A stretch of 64,000 nt of DNA from JADLGL01 sp963667605. Its GTDB lineage: Bacteria; Pseudomonadota; Alphaproteobacteria; Rhizobiales; Kaistiaceae. Below are positions 8,938-16,747 of this stretch, in pieces; positions within the stretch are counted from its first letter, which is position 1, and each line of letters begins with the position of its first letter. The notes beneath the pieces are model-generated. The model was given only the letters and a program-made list of their open reading frames with translations, did not search any database and was not told the origin of the DNA. A program made the translations under genes and the position numbers. The DNA is taken from the NCBI GenBank assembly GCA_963667605.2, contig CAXXUZ010000003.1, forward strand, positions 1,798,001 through 1,862,000, read 5' to 3'.

Positions 8938-10200
8938 ATGGGCACGCCTGAGTTTACTATGCGCCAGCTGCTGGAGGCCGGCGTTCATTTCGGTCATCAG
9001 AAACACCGCTGGAACCCTAAGATGACAGAGTACATCTATGGGGTCCGCAACAATATTCACATCATAGATCTGGCCCAGACCGTGCCGATGCTGCATCGGG
9101 CGCTGCAGGCGGCGATTGATGTGGTCGGGGGAGGCGGGCGGGTGCTCTTTGTCGGCACCAAGCGGCAGGCGTCCGAGCCCATCGCTGCGGCGGCAACGCG
9201 ATCGGCGCAATATTATGTCAATTCACGTTGGCTGGGCGGGATGCTCACCAATTGGAGGACGATCTCAAATTCGATTTCGCGGCTGCGCGAGCTTGAGGAA
9301 TTGCTTGAGGGCGGGGGGCAAGGACTTATCAAGAAAGAGCGGTTGTCGCTGACCCGCGAACGCAATCGGCTGGAAAATGCGCTTGGCGGCATCAAGGATA
9401 TGGGCGGTGTGCCTGACCTGGTCTTTGTGATCGACACCAACAAGGAAGCGATCGCGGTGGCCGAAGCGAAGCGGCTGAATATTCCGGTCGCGGCGATTCT
9501 CGACTCTAATTCAAATCCGGATGGCATCACCTATCCCATCCCCGGCAATGACGATGCTGGCCGTTCAATCAGCCTTTATTGCGATCTGTTTGCGAAAGCC
9601 GCGATCGAAGGCATTTCGCGGGGCCAGGGCGCGGCCGGGGTCGATATCGGAGCGGCCGAGACGCCGGCGGCGGAGACCGCGGTGGAGCCGACCGTGCTGG
9701 AAGCGGTGGAACCCATGCCGGAAGCCACGGCGGTTTCTGTCGAAACTCCGCCAGAACCCGCTCCGGAGGCTCCAGAGAAACCCGCGGCCGAAGCTCCAGT
9801 GGACGCTACGCCGGAGCCCGCCGCCAAGGCTCCAGCGGAGGCTATGCCGGCGCCCGTCGCCGAAGCCCCAGTGGAGGCTACGCCGGAGCCTGCCGCCGAG
9901 GCGCCAGCGGAGGCAGAGGAAGCTATGCCGGAACCTGCTGGTGAGGCGCCATCCGAGGGCGAAGCAACTGCGGAGGTGATGTTCCAGCGGCCCGAGGGCG
10001 ATCCTGACGATTTGAAGAAGATCCCCGGAATTGGCAAGGTTCTGGAGGGCCGCCTTAATACGCTCGGAGTCACTCAGTTCGCTCAGTTGGCCACGATGTC
10101 GACGGATGAAATTGCTGGTCTCGACGAGGCCGCGAACGCCAAGGGCCGTATCGAGCGCGATGATTGGGTGGGGCAAGCGAAGCTGCTCGCCGAAGGCTGA
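8938..10200 (+). CDS. rpsB: 30S ribosomal protein S2 with long C-terminal extension
   Basis: Component of the small ribosomal subunit. Residues 1 to about 230 are standard S2 (MRQLLEAGVHFGHQKHRWNP at the N-terminus, later VFVIDTNKEAIAVAEAKRLN and PVAAILDSNSNPDGITYPIP). It continues with an Ala/Pro/Glu-rich repeat tract (about 240-345) and ends in a folded-looking segment (about 356-420) with DDLKKIPGIGKVLEGRLN, a helix-hairpin-helix signature, and a GRIERDDWVGQAK tail. The total of 420 residues is far above the usual 240-260. Similar hairpin domains are attached to some other alphaproteobacterial proteins, L21 among them, from memory. AAAGGAG precedes the ATG. It starts the rpsB-tsf-pyrH-frr series. 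Confidence 0.95.
   Translation: MGTPEFTMRQLLEAGVHFGHQKHRWNPKMTEYIYGVRNNIHIIDLAQTVPMLHRALQAAIDVVGGGGRVLFVGTKRQASEPIAAAATRSAQYYVNSRWLGGMLTNWRTISNSISRLRELEELLEGGGQGLIKKERLSLTRERNRLENALGGIKDMGGVPDLVFVIDTNKEAIAVAEAKRLNIPVAAILDSNSNPDGITYPIPGNDDAGRSISLYCDLFAKAAIEGISRGQGAAGVDIGAAETPAAETAVEPTVLEAVEPMPEATAVSVETPPEPAPEAPEKPAAEAPVDATPEPAAKAPAEAMPAPVAEAPVEATPEPAAEAPAEAEEAMPEPAGEAPSEGEATAEVMFQRPEGDPDDLKKIPGIGKVLEGRLNTLGVTQFAQLATMSTDEIAGLDEAANAKGRIERDDWVGQAKLLAEG
9658..9972 (+). repeat. Degenerate Ala/Pro/Glu-coding tandem repeat inside rpsB
   Basis: Within the rpsB extension, imperfect units of about 12 codons recur, for example EAPVEATPEPAA, KAPAEAMPAPVA and EAPAEAEEAMPEPA. The unit edges drift and the DNA copies differ at several positions, so this is an old or selected repeat rather than a fresh expansion. 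It would form an extended, acidic, flexible linker. Confidence 0.7.
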
Positions 10201-10264
10201 CGGACAAAACGAGCCCTTGCCGGGCGACGGGCAGCGGCTGCGGGGATTGACTTAGGACACAGAG

Positions 10265-11191
10265 ATGACTGTCACGGCTACCAGTGTGAAGGAGCTGCGC
10301 GACAAGACCGGCGCTGGCATGATGGATTGCAAGCATGCCCTTACCGAGACCGGCGGCGACATTGAGGCAGCGTTTGATTGGCTTAGGACCAAAGGCCTCG
10401 CTCGCGCTGCTTCGAAGGCTGGCCGAGTGGCGGCGGAAGGATTGATCGGCGTTGCCTCTCGGGGCACGGCCACCGCTGTCATTGAGATTAATTCTGAGAC
10501 CGATTTCGTCGCTCGCAATGAACAGTTTCAGGGCTTGGCCAAGAAAATCGCCAAGACCGCCCTCGACAATGATGGCTCACTAGAGGCGGTGTTGGCAGCA
10601 CCGTTTCCTGGCGGAGGCGGTAGTGTCGAGCAGGAGGTTCAGGATGCGATTGCCACGATCGGCGAGAACCTCAATCTCCGCCGGTCGGCTCGACTTGAGG
10701 TTCCCGAAGGCGCGGTCGCCAGCTATGTCCACGGCCAAGTCGCGCCGGGACTCGGCAGGATCGGCGTGCTTGTCGCGCTCAAATCGGCCGGAGACGCGGA
10801 GAAGGTCAATCAGATCGGGCGACAGATTGCGATGCACATCGCTGCCGCCAGTCCTCTGGCGCTGCGGGCGGAGGATCTAGACCAGGCGACGATCGCCCGA
10901 GAACGCTCCGTCTACACCGAGCACGCCAGGGCATCGGGCAAACCGGAGGCGATCATCGAAAAGATGGTCGAGGGGCGGCTGCGCAAATTCTATGAGGAAT
11001 CGGTACTGTTATCGCAAGCCTTCGTGGTCGAACCAGACATCAATGTTGAGGCCGCCCTGCGGAAGGCGGAGGCCGATGCTGGCGCTCCGATCGAGATTAC
11101 CGATTTCGTCATCTTTCGGCTTGGGGAAGGCGTTGAGCGCAGCGAAAGTAATTTCGCTGCCGAAGTGGCGGCCGTCGCGGGAAAGGCTTGA
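10265..11191 (+). CDS. tsf: Elongation factor Ts
   Basis: Nucleotide exchange factor that regenerates EF-Tu-GTP in the cytoplasm. The 308-residue sequence has the signature TSVKELRDKTGAGMMDCKHAL at the N-terminus (UBA-like domain), followed by ALTETGGDIEAAFDWLR and the core motif IEINSETDFVARNEQF. The C-terminal dimerisation part contains ASPLALRAEDLD and a helical hairpin ending KMVEGRLRKFYEESVLLSQAFV. AGGA is 7 bases ahead of the ATG. It follows rpsB by 64 bases, the near-universal bacterial pairing, and is probably transcribed from the rpsB promoter. Confidence 0.97.
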   Translation: MTVTATSVKELRDKTGAGMMDCKHALTETGGDIEAAFDWLRTKGLARAASKAGRVAAEGLIGVASRGTATAVIEINSETDFVARNEQFQGLAKKIAKTALDNDGSLEAVLAAPFPGGGGSVEQEVQDAIATIGENLNLRRSARLEVPEGAVASYVHGQVAPGLGRIGVLVALKSAGDAEKVNQIGRQIAMHIAAASPLALRAEDLDQATIARERSVYTEHARASGKPEAIIEKMVEGRLRKFYEESVLLSQAFVVEPDINVEAALRKAEADAGAPIEITDFVIFRLGEGVERSESNFAAEVAAVAGKA

Positions 11192-11300
11192 GGCGAGAGC
11201 GCGTGGGCTGCCGTGGCAGTGGCGCCTTGGTCGCGGTGACATTCCGTTCTACCTCGTGTAGGCACCCGCCAGCGTTTCGCGCGCGGGGGGACGGAAGACG

Positions 11301-12023
11301 ATGGCTGAGGAGCTCCGATATAGAAGGGTGCTCCTGAAGGTGTCCGGCCAAGCGCTGCTCGGCAATCAGCCCTATGGCATCGACAATAACATGGTCGACC
11401 GGATCGTCGGAGAGATCGGCGAGGCGGTTGGTATGGGCGTCCAAATCAGCATCGTCATCGGTGGTGGCAATATTTTTCGCGGCATGGACATTGCCGCGGC
11501 AGGGGGCAATCGGGTCGCCGGCGACCATATGGGCATGCTTGCAACGGTGATGAATGCAATCACCTTTCATGAGGGCCTTGAACGGGCTGGCATTTCGGCG
11601 CGGATTTTCTCGGCGATTGCCATGCCGACCATCTGTGAGACTTTCACCCAGCAGCGGGCCGAAGCGGCAATGCGAGGCGGCCGCGTGGTGATCTTTGCCG
11701 GAGGCACGGGCAATCCGTTCTTCACCACCGATTCCGGAGCAGCGTTGAGGGCGGCCGAAATGGGCTGCGACGCCTTGTTCAAGGGAACCCAAGTCGATGG
11801 AGTGTACTCGGCCGATCCGAGGAAGGATTCGGCGGCAACTCGACTGGACCGGCTTACGCACGACGAAGTATTGGCTCGCGGGCTGCAAGTTATGGACGCG
11901 GCCGCCATTGCGCTTGCCCGGGACAACCGGATTCCGGTAATTGTGTTCTCAATTCACGATCCCGGCGCGTTTGTTGATATTCTCAAGGGGACGGGCCGCG
12001 CTACGATCATCGCGGATGGGTAG
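11301..12023 (+). CDS. pyrH: UMP kinase
   Basis: Phosphorylates UMP to UDP, the committed step toward UTP and CTP, in the cytoplasm as a hexamer. The 240-residue amino-acid-kinase fold shows RVLLKVSGQALLG near the N-terminus, the glycine loop GGGNIFRGMD, the bacterial UMP-binding region ADHMG-like (here GDHMGMLATVMNA), and GTGNPFFTTDSGAALRAAEM. A GGAAG site precedes the ATG. It sits between tsf and frr as in most bacteria. Pathway partner in this window: pyrG (CTP synthase) about 27 kb away. Confidence 0.96.
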   Translation: MAEELRYRRVLLKVSGQALLGNQPYGIDNNMVDRIVGEIGEAVGMGVQISIVIGGGNIFRGMDIAAAGGNRVAGDHMGMLATVMNAITFHEGLERAGISARIFSAIAMPTICETFTQQRAEAAMRGGRVVIFAGGTGNPFFTTDSGAALRAAEMGCDALFKGTQVDGVYSADPRKDSAATRLDRLTHDEVLARGLQVMDAAAIALARDNRIPVIVFSIHDPGAFVDILKGTGRATIIADG

Positions 12024-12062
12024 ACCCGGCGTAAGATCGCCGGCTGCAGACCGGAGGCAGGG

Positions 12063-12611
12063 ATGGATCTTGACGATTTGAAGCGCCGAATGCGCGGTGC
12101 GGTGTCCGTTTTGCGCGAGGAATTCGGAGGCCTTCGGACCGGGAGGGCTTCAATCAGCCTGCTCGATCCGATCCATGTCGACATCTACGGGACCTCAATG
12201 CCGATCAATCAAGTGGCGACCGTTAGCGTGCCGGAGCCGCGGATGATATCGGTTCAGGTGTGGGACAAGGGGACCGCGGGCCCCGTCGAGCGGGCCATTC
12301 GCGAATCCGATCTCGGCCTCAATCCGGTGGTCGAGGGGCAATTGTTGAGGATTCCGATTCCGGAGCTCAATGAGGAGCGGCGCCATGAATTGGTCAAGGT
12401 GGCGCATAAATATGCCGAGCAGGCGCGCGTGGCGGTGCGCCACGTTCGGCGAGATGGTATGGAAGGTGGCAAGCGGGAGGAAAAAAAAGGCGAACTGAGT
12501 CAGGACGAGCTCCACGATCTTTCGGAAAAAGTGCAGAAGCTGACCGACGACCATATCGCCGAGATCGACGCACTTCTCGTCACAAAGGAAACTGAAATCC
12601 TTCAAGTCTAA
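12063..12611 (+). CDS. frr: Ribosome recycling factor
   Basis: Splits post-termination ribosomes together with EF-G. The 182-residue length and sequence are typical: FGGLRTGRASISLLDPIHVD near the N-terminus, the central hinge and beta domain (PEPRMISVQVWDKG), PIPELNEERRHELVKVAHK, and the C-terminal helix with QDELHDLSEKVQKLTDDHI. The start codon follows a GGAGG site in CCGGAGGCAGGG. The gene lies 39 bases after pyrH and is likely co-transcribed with it and with uppS, 10 bases downstream. Confidence 0.96.
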   Translation: MDLDDLKRRMRGAVSVLREEFGGLRTGRASISLLDPIHVDIYGTSMPINQVATVSVPEPRMISVQVWDKGTAGPVERAIRESDLGLNPVVEGQLLRIPIPELNEERRHELVKVAHKYAEQARVAVRHVRRDGMEGGKREEKKGELSQDELHDLSEKVQKLTDDHIAEIDALLVTKETEILQV

Positions 12612-12621
12612 GGGATGCTGC

Positions 12622-13380
12622 ATGGCATCGTTGCACCAGCGTCACGCTTCCAAACATGGTGTTCGCCCCGGAGCCGAGGGACCACTCCATGTTGGGATCA
12701 TCATGGATGGCAATGGCCGCTGGGCGGCTGAACGGGGGCTTCCCCGCTCCGAAGGCCATCGCCGCGGTATGGACGCGGTGCGCGAGACGGTGCGGGCTGC
12801 TCCGCAGTTTGGTGTCGAGTATCTCACTCTTTTCAGTTTCTCCTCGGAGAATTGGGCTCGGCCCGACGCCGAGGTGGAAACGCTGTTCGGTCTGCTTCGG
12901 GTGTTCATTCTCAGCGATCTTGCGGAGCTTCACGAGCGCGGCGTCCGGATCACGCTTATTGGCTCGCGCGAGGGCGTTCCACCGGACATATGCGCGCTGC
13001 TGGACGAGGCGGAGAGATTGACCTCGAACAATCAGGGGCTCCGGTTCTTGGTCGCATTCAACTATGGCGGTCGCGATGAAATCGCACGAGCGGTGCGTCG
13101 CATCGCGGAAAAGGGCAGGGTTGATCCTGCCGAAATTACCCCGGAGCTGATCTCGCAATATCTCGACACCGCCGGTGTTCCAGACCCCGATCTCATCATC
13201 CGGACCAGCGGTGAGCTGCGGCTGAGCAACTTCTTGTTGTGGCAGTCGGCCTATTCCGAGCTGGTCTTCCTTCCAATCTATTGGCCGGAGTTCGACCGCC
13301 GGGCGTTCGAAGCGGCACTTGACGATTTTCGGCAACGAAAACGTCGGTATGGCGGAGTTACAGCGAGTGCAGGCGTTTGA
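12622..13380 (+). CDS. uppS: Undecaprenyl diphosphate synthase (cis-prenyltransferase)
   Basis: Makes the C55 lipid carrier for peptidoglycan and surface polysaccharides by adding isopentenyl-PP units to farnesyl-PP. The 252-residue protein has the cis-prenyltransferase signatures: IIMDGNGRWA with the catalytic Asp29, the region EYLTLFSFSSENWARP, FNYGGRDEIARAV, and near the C-terminus IIRTSGELRLSNFLLWQ. It draws on the MEP pathway represented here by dxr and ispDF. Its TGA stop overlaps the TTG start of cdsA (TTGA), consistent with coupling. Confidence 0.95.
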   Translation: MASLHQRHASKHGVRPGAEGPLHVGIIMDGNGRWAAERGLPRSEGHRRGMDAVRETVRAAPQFGVEYLTLFSFSSENWARPDAEVETLFGLLRVFILSDLAELHERGVRITLIGSREGVPPDICALLDEAERLTSNNQGLRFLVAFNYGGRDEIARAVRRIAEKGRVDPAEITPELISQYLDTAGVPDPDLIIRTSGELRLSNFLLWQSAYSELVFLPIYWPEFDRRAFEAALDDFRQRKRRYGGVTASAGV

Positions 13381-14216
13381 CCGCTGAATCATCCGGCGCG
13401 GGCCACCACGCATCATTCACCTCGGCTGAACTCAGACAACGCGTTTTGTGGGGTGTAGTCCTTGCTGTGTCAGCTTTGGCCGTCACCGTTGTCGGTGGTT
13501 GGTTGATGACCGTCGGCGTGGCGATCATGGCAGTTGTAGTGGCGCGCGAATGGACCAGGATTGCGGTCCGCAAAGACCTCGAAGCAGTCGCAGCTTTGGC
13601 GGTTCCGGTGGCGTTGGCGGTGTTGATCGCCGGAACAGGACAGGTCTGGATAGCGCTGGGTATTGCCGCGGTTGCGTCGGTCGGAGTCGGCATATGGTTT
13701 CGTTCCGGCTGGGCGGCGACCGGGGTTGTCTATGCAAGCTCGCTTGGTGTTGCCCTGGTGGCGCTCAGGGGGGATTCGCTCGGCCTTGAAGCCGTGATCT
13801 TTGTCCTTGTTGTCGTCTGGGCTACCGACAGCGCGGCCTTCTTTACCGGGCGTCGAATTGGTGGGCCGAAGCTTTGGCCGGCCGTATCGCCAAAGAAGAC
13901 CTGGTCGGGCGCTATTGGCGGTGTCGTCGCGGCGGTGTTGGCCGGAATCCTAACCGGATGGGCGTCGGGAGTGACCGTCACCCTGGCTTTGGCGGGCGTG
14001 GCGTTGCTCCTCTCTGTGATCTCTCAAGCCGGGGATCTCTTTGAATCGGCGTTGAAAAGGCGGTTTGGGACGAAGGACGCCAGTTCCCTCATACCGGGAC
14101 ATGGAGGATTGATGGATAGGGTCGATGGCCTGACTTTCGCGGCAGCCGCGGCGGCTCTGGTCGGGTGGATCCACCTCGGTTGGCCCGAACTTGGTCGTGG
14201 ATTGTTGGTGTGGTGA
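13377..14216 (+). CDS. cdsA: Phosphatidate cytidylyltransferase (CDP-diglyceride synthase)
   Basis: Integral membrane enzyme converting phosphatidic acid and CTP to CDP-diacylglycerol for phospholipid synthesis. The 279-residue protein has a series of hydrophobic helices and the family signature near the C-terminus: SQAGDLFESALKRRFGTKD, then LIPGHGGLMDRVD. PKKTWSGAIGG in the middle is also conserved. The start is TTG, overlapping the uppS stop by 4 bases; the first clear helix begins near residue 23, so a downstream start would cut into it. Its stop likewise overlaps the dxr start (GTGA). Confidence 0.93.
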   Translation: MTAESSGAGHHASFTSAELRQRVLWGVVLAVSALAVTVVGGWLMTVGVAIMAVVVAREWTRIAVRKDLEAVAALAVPVALAVLIAGTGQVWIALGIAAVASVGVGIWFRSGWAATGVVYASSLGVALVALRGDSLGLEAVIFVLVVVWATDSAAFFTGRRIGGPKLWPAVSPKKTWSGAIGGVVAAVLAGILTGWASGVTVTLALAGVALLLSVISQAGDLFESALKRRFGTKDASSLIPGHGGLMDRVDGLTFAAAAAALVGWIHLGWPELGRGLLVW

Positions 14217-15448
14217 CGGCCGAGTCGATGGAGGATTCGCCTGACAACCGGCCGCGGCGCCGGGTCAGCCTGTTCGGAGCGACTGGCTCGATCGGTACCA
14301 GCACGATTGATATCTTGGCCCGCTACCCAGATTCGTTTGCCGTGGAAGTTGTCACTGCCGATCGCAACGCCGAGAGCCTTGCCGAGATCGCTCGACGCCT
14401 CGGTGCGAAACTCGCAGTCGTCGCCGATCCGGCCGCGCTGGCCTCGTTGAAAGCTGCGCTGGCGGGCACGGGGATAGGCAGCTCCGCCGGACCCCAGGCA
14501 CTGGTCGAGGCGGCGCAGCGGCCGGTCGATCTCACGGTGGCGGCGATTGTCGGTGCCGCCGGCCTTGCCCCGACCTTGGCGTCGATAGAGGCCGGGTCGG
14601 ACATCGCCCTTGCCAACAAAGAATGTTTGGTATCTGCAGGCGATTTGTTCATGGAGTCCGTTCGCAGAAACGACATTCATTTGCTTCCAGTGGACTCGGA
14701 GCACAACGCGATTTTCCAGGCGCTGGGAGGAAATGATTTCAGCACAGTCGAGCGGATCATCCTGACCGCCTCCGGCGGTCCGTTCCTTGGTTGGACCGAG
14801 GCGGAGCTGATTCACGCTACTCCCGACCAGGCCACCAGCCACCCAAATTGGAACATGGGCAAAAAGGTTAGCGTGGATTCTTCAACCTTGATGAACAAAG
14901 GCTGTGAACTCATTGAGGCTAAATATTTATTTGGACTTGAAGCCGCGCAGATCGAGATTCTTATCCACCCTCAATCGATCGTACACGGACTGGTTTCCTA
15001 CCGTGATGGATCGGTCCTTGCGCAGATGAGTGTGCCGGACATGCATGTGCCGTTGGCCAATTGCCTGTGGTGGCCGGAGCGGAAATCGACACCGCATCGG
15101 CGTCTCGACCTCGCTGCGCTGACTTCTCTCACCTTCGAGGAGCCGGATCATCGCCGTTTCCCAGGTTTGCCCCTTGCTAGGCGTGCCCTTGAAGCCGGCG
15201 GTTGGGCCACCAACATTCTCAACGCGGCCAACGAAATTGCGGTTGATGCTTTCTTGAACTTGGAAATCGCCCATCCCGATATCGTCGCCGTGGTGGAAGA
15301 CTCGTTGACGGCGGCTGCAGGTCAGAACCTTCCCGATGCGCCGGGCAGTCTTGAAGAGGCGCTGGCGATCGACGCCGAGGGTCGTCGTTTGGCCCAGGAC
15401 AGGGTGACAAGGCTCTCCTCAGAGCGGCAGCGAACGGAGCTAATCTAG
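14213..15448 (+). CDS. dxr: 1-deoxy-D-xylulose 5-phosphate reductoisomerase
   Basis: Second step of the MEP isoprenoid pathway: DXP to MEP using NADPH. Motifs: nucleotide-binding VSLFGATGSIGTSTIDIL, NKECLVSAGDLF, the metal and substrate region LPVDSEHNAIFQ, ILTASGGPF, and SVDSSTLMNKGCELIEAKYL followed by IHPQSIVHGLVSYRDGS. I place the start at GTG 14213, which overlaps the cdsA stop as GTGA and gives 411 residues; ATG 14228 is a close alternative. The frame is open further upstream, but that part lies within cdsA. rseP starts on the very next base after its stop. Confidence 0.94.
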   Translation: MTAESMEDSPDNRPRRRVSLFGATGSIGTSTIDILARYPDSFAVEVVTADRNAESLAEIARRLGAKLAVVADPAALASLKAALAGTGIGSSAGPQALVEAAQRPVDLTVAAIVGAAGLAPTLASIEAGSDIALANKECLVSAGDLFMESVRRNDIHLLPVDSEHNAIFQALGGNDFSTVERIILTASGGPFLGWTEAELIHATPDQATSHPNWNMGKKVSVDSSTLMNKGCELIEAKYLFGLEAAQIEILIHPQSIVHGLVSYRDGSVLAQMSVPDMHVPLANCLWWPERKSTPHRRLDLAALTSLTFEEPDHRRFPGLPLARRALEAGGWATNILNAANEIAVDAFLNLEIAHPDIVAVVEDSLTAAAGQNLPDAPGSLEEALAIDAEGRRLAQDRVTRLSSERQRTELI

Positions 15449-16579
15449 GTGGAGTTTCTTCAAGGCGTCGGCAGTTTCACGATCGGAACGATCGTGCCGT
15501 TCCTATTCATCCTCACTCTCGTGGTGTTCTTCCACGAGCTTGGGCATTTTTTGGTTGCTCGCTGGAACGGCGTCGCCGTCAAGATCTTTTCCGTTGGATT
15601 TGGTCGGGAACTCATCGGTTTCACCGACCGGAAAGGGACAAGGTGGCGGGTTTCAGCGATTCCTCTGGGCGGCTATGTCCGCTTTGTCGGCGACGAAAAT
15701 GCTGCCAGCGCCACCGGCCGTGAGGCCATTGCCCAGCTTGACGAAGAGCAGCTCAAGACCGCCTTCATCAGCCAGCCGGTGGGTCGTCGGGCCGCGATCG
15801 TCGCCGCCGGGCCGATCGCCAATTTCATCCTGGCGATCGTGTTGTTTGCTGTCCTCTATTCTTTCTTCGGGCAACCGTCCTTCCCGGCGGTGGTCGACGC
15901 GGTGCTGCCCGAATCTCCGGCGGCGGAAGCCGGGTTCCAGCCCGGCGATCGAGTGTTGGCTATCGATGGGGCGGAGATCGATGATTTTACCGCGTTCCAG
16001 CGAATCGTTAGCCTAAGCGCCGATCGGGAATTGAGGGTGTTGATCGACCGCGGGGGTACCCGAGTCGAGTTGTTGGTGACGCCCCGCTCCGAGGAGACAG
16101 AGGACCGGTTCGGCAATGTTTATCGTCGCGGCCTGATTGGCATCCAGCAAAACCTCGAGGAGGGCGAGCTAACAATACGATATTTGTCGGTGCCGGAGGC
16201 TTTGTTGCGCGGGGTTGACGAGACCTGGTTCGTGATCTCGGAAACAGTGCGTTTTGTCGGTAGGCTCGTCGTCGGCCGTGAATCCCTCGACCAGCTCGGA
16301 GGGCCGATCACCGTCGCGCGCTATGCGGGCGAAGCCGCCTCGATCGGTTTCGCCTCGCTTTTGGCCTTGGCCGCTTACATCTCGGTCAGCATCGGTTTCA
16401 TCAACCTCCTGCCGATTCCGTTGCTTGACGGCGGACATCTACTGTTTTTCGGGCTGGAGGCCGCAAGGAGGCGGCCTCTGAGTGAGCACGCCCAAGAAAT
16501 CGCCTATCGGATCGGTCTTGTACTGGTGCTGGCTCTGATGGTCGTCGCTTTCACCAACGATATCATCCGGCTTTCCTAG
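15449..16579 (+). CDS. rseP: RIP zinc metalloprotease RseP (site-2 protease)
   Basis: Intramembrane protease that cleaves anti-sigma factors and leftover signal peptides; the Caulobacter relative is MmpA. In 376 residues: the active-site helix with HELGH at 29-33, a periplasmic region with one recognisable PDZ domain (about 130-210, PAAEAGFQPGDRVLAIDGAE), and the second catalytic motif NLLPIPLLDGGHLL near 318-331. The E. coli enzyme has two PDZ domains and is longer; one is usual in Alphaproteobacteria. The start is GTG immediately after the dxr stop. bamA follows after 168 bases that carry a small hairpin and a possible promoter. Confidence 0.93.
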   Translation: MEFLQGVGSFTIGTIVPFLFILTLVVFFHELGHFLVARWNGVAVKIFSVGFGRELIGFTDRKGTRWRVSAIPLGGYVRFVGDENAASATGREAIAQLDEEQLKTAFISQPVGRRAAIVAAGPIANFILAIVLFAVLYSFFGQPSFPAVVDAVLPESPAAEAGFQPGDRVLAIDGAEIDDFTAFQRIVSLSADRELRVLIDRGGTRVELLVTPRSEETEDRFGNVYRRGLIGIQQNLEEGELTIRYLSVPEALLRGVDETWFVISETVRFVGRLVVGRESLDQLGGPITVARYAGEAASIGFASLLALAAYISVSIGFINLLPIPLLDGGHLLFFGLEAARRRPLSEHAQEIAYRIGLVLVLALMVVAFTNDIIRLS

Positions 16580-16609
16580 GTTACCGTTGCGTCACAGCCA
16601 CTCGCGGCG

Positions 16610-16626
16610 GAATTCCAGAGGAATTC
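16610..16626. other. Short perfect hairpin between rseP and bamA
   Basis: GAATTCC (16610-16616) and GGAATTC (16620-16626) are perfect inverted copies around a 3-base loop. No T-run follows, so it is not an obvious intrinsic terminator; it may pause transcription or protect the upstream message. Confidence 0.4.
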
Positions 16627-16637
16627 GGGCCCTCATC

Positions 16638-16667
16638 TTGCTTCCGATCCCAAAGCCTGTCTAAATC
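16638..16667 (+). promoter_or_regulatory. Possible bamA promoter
   Basis: TTGCTT at 16638-16643 and TAAATC at 16662-16667 are spaced by 18 bases, 80 bases ahead of the bamA ATG. The -35 hexamer is identical to that proposed for rpsB; the -10 match is only fair. Confidence 0.35.
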
Positions 16668-16747
16668 GCCGTCAACGTGGCGTTAGGACCATGTCGGTCA
16701 CATGGGCCGGTTATTCGTGACTGCCAGGTCGGGGGTGTTGCAGCCAA

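Noticed and set aside
9565..10176. Repetitive minus-strand frames rich in Arg/Trp/Gly or Ser/Ala opposite the rpsB tail
   Set aside because: They are the complement of the Ala/Pro/Glu repeat tract, so their apparent repeats have no independent support.
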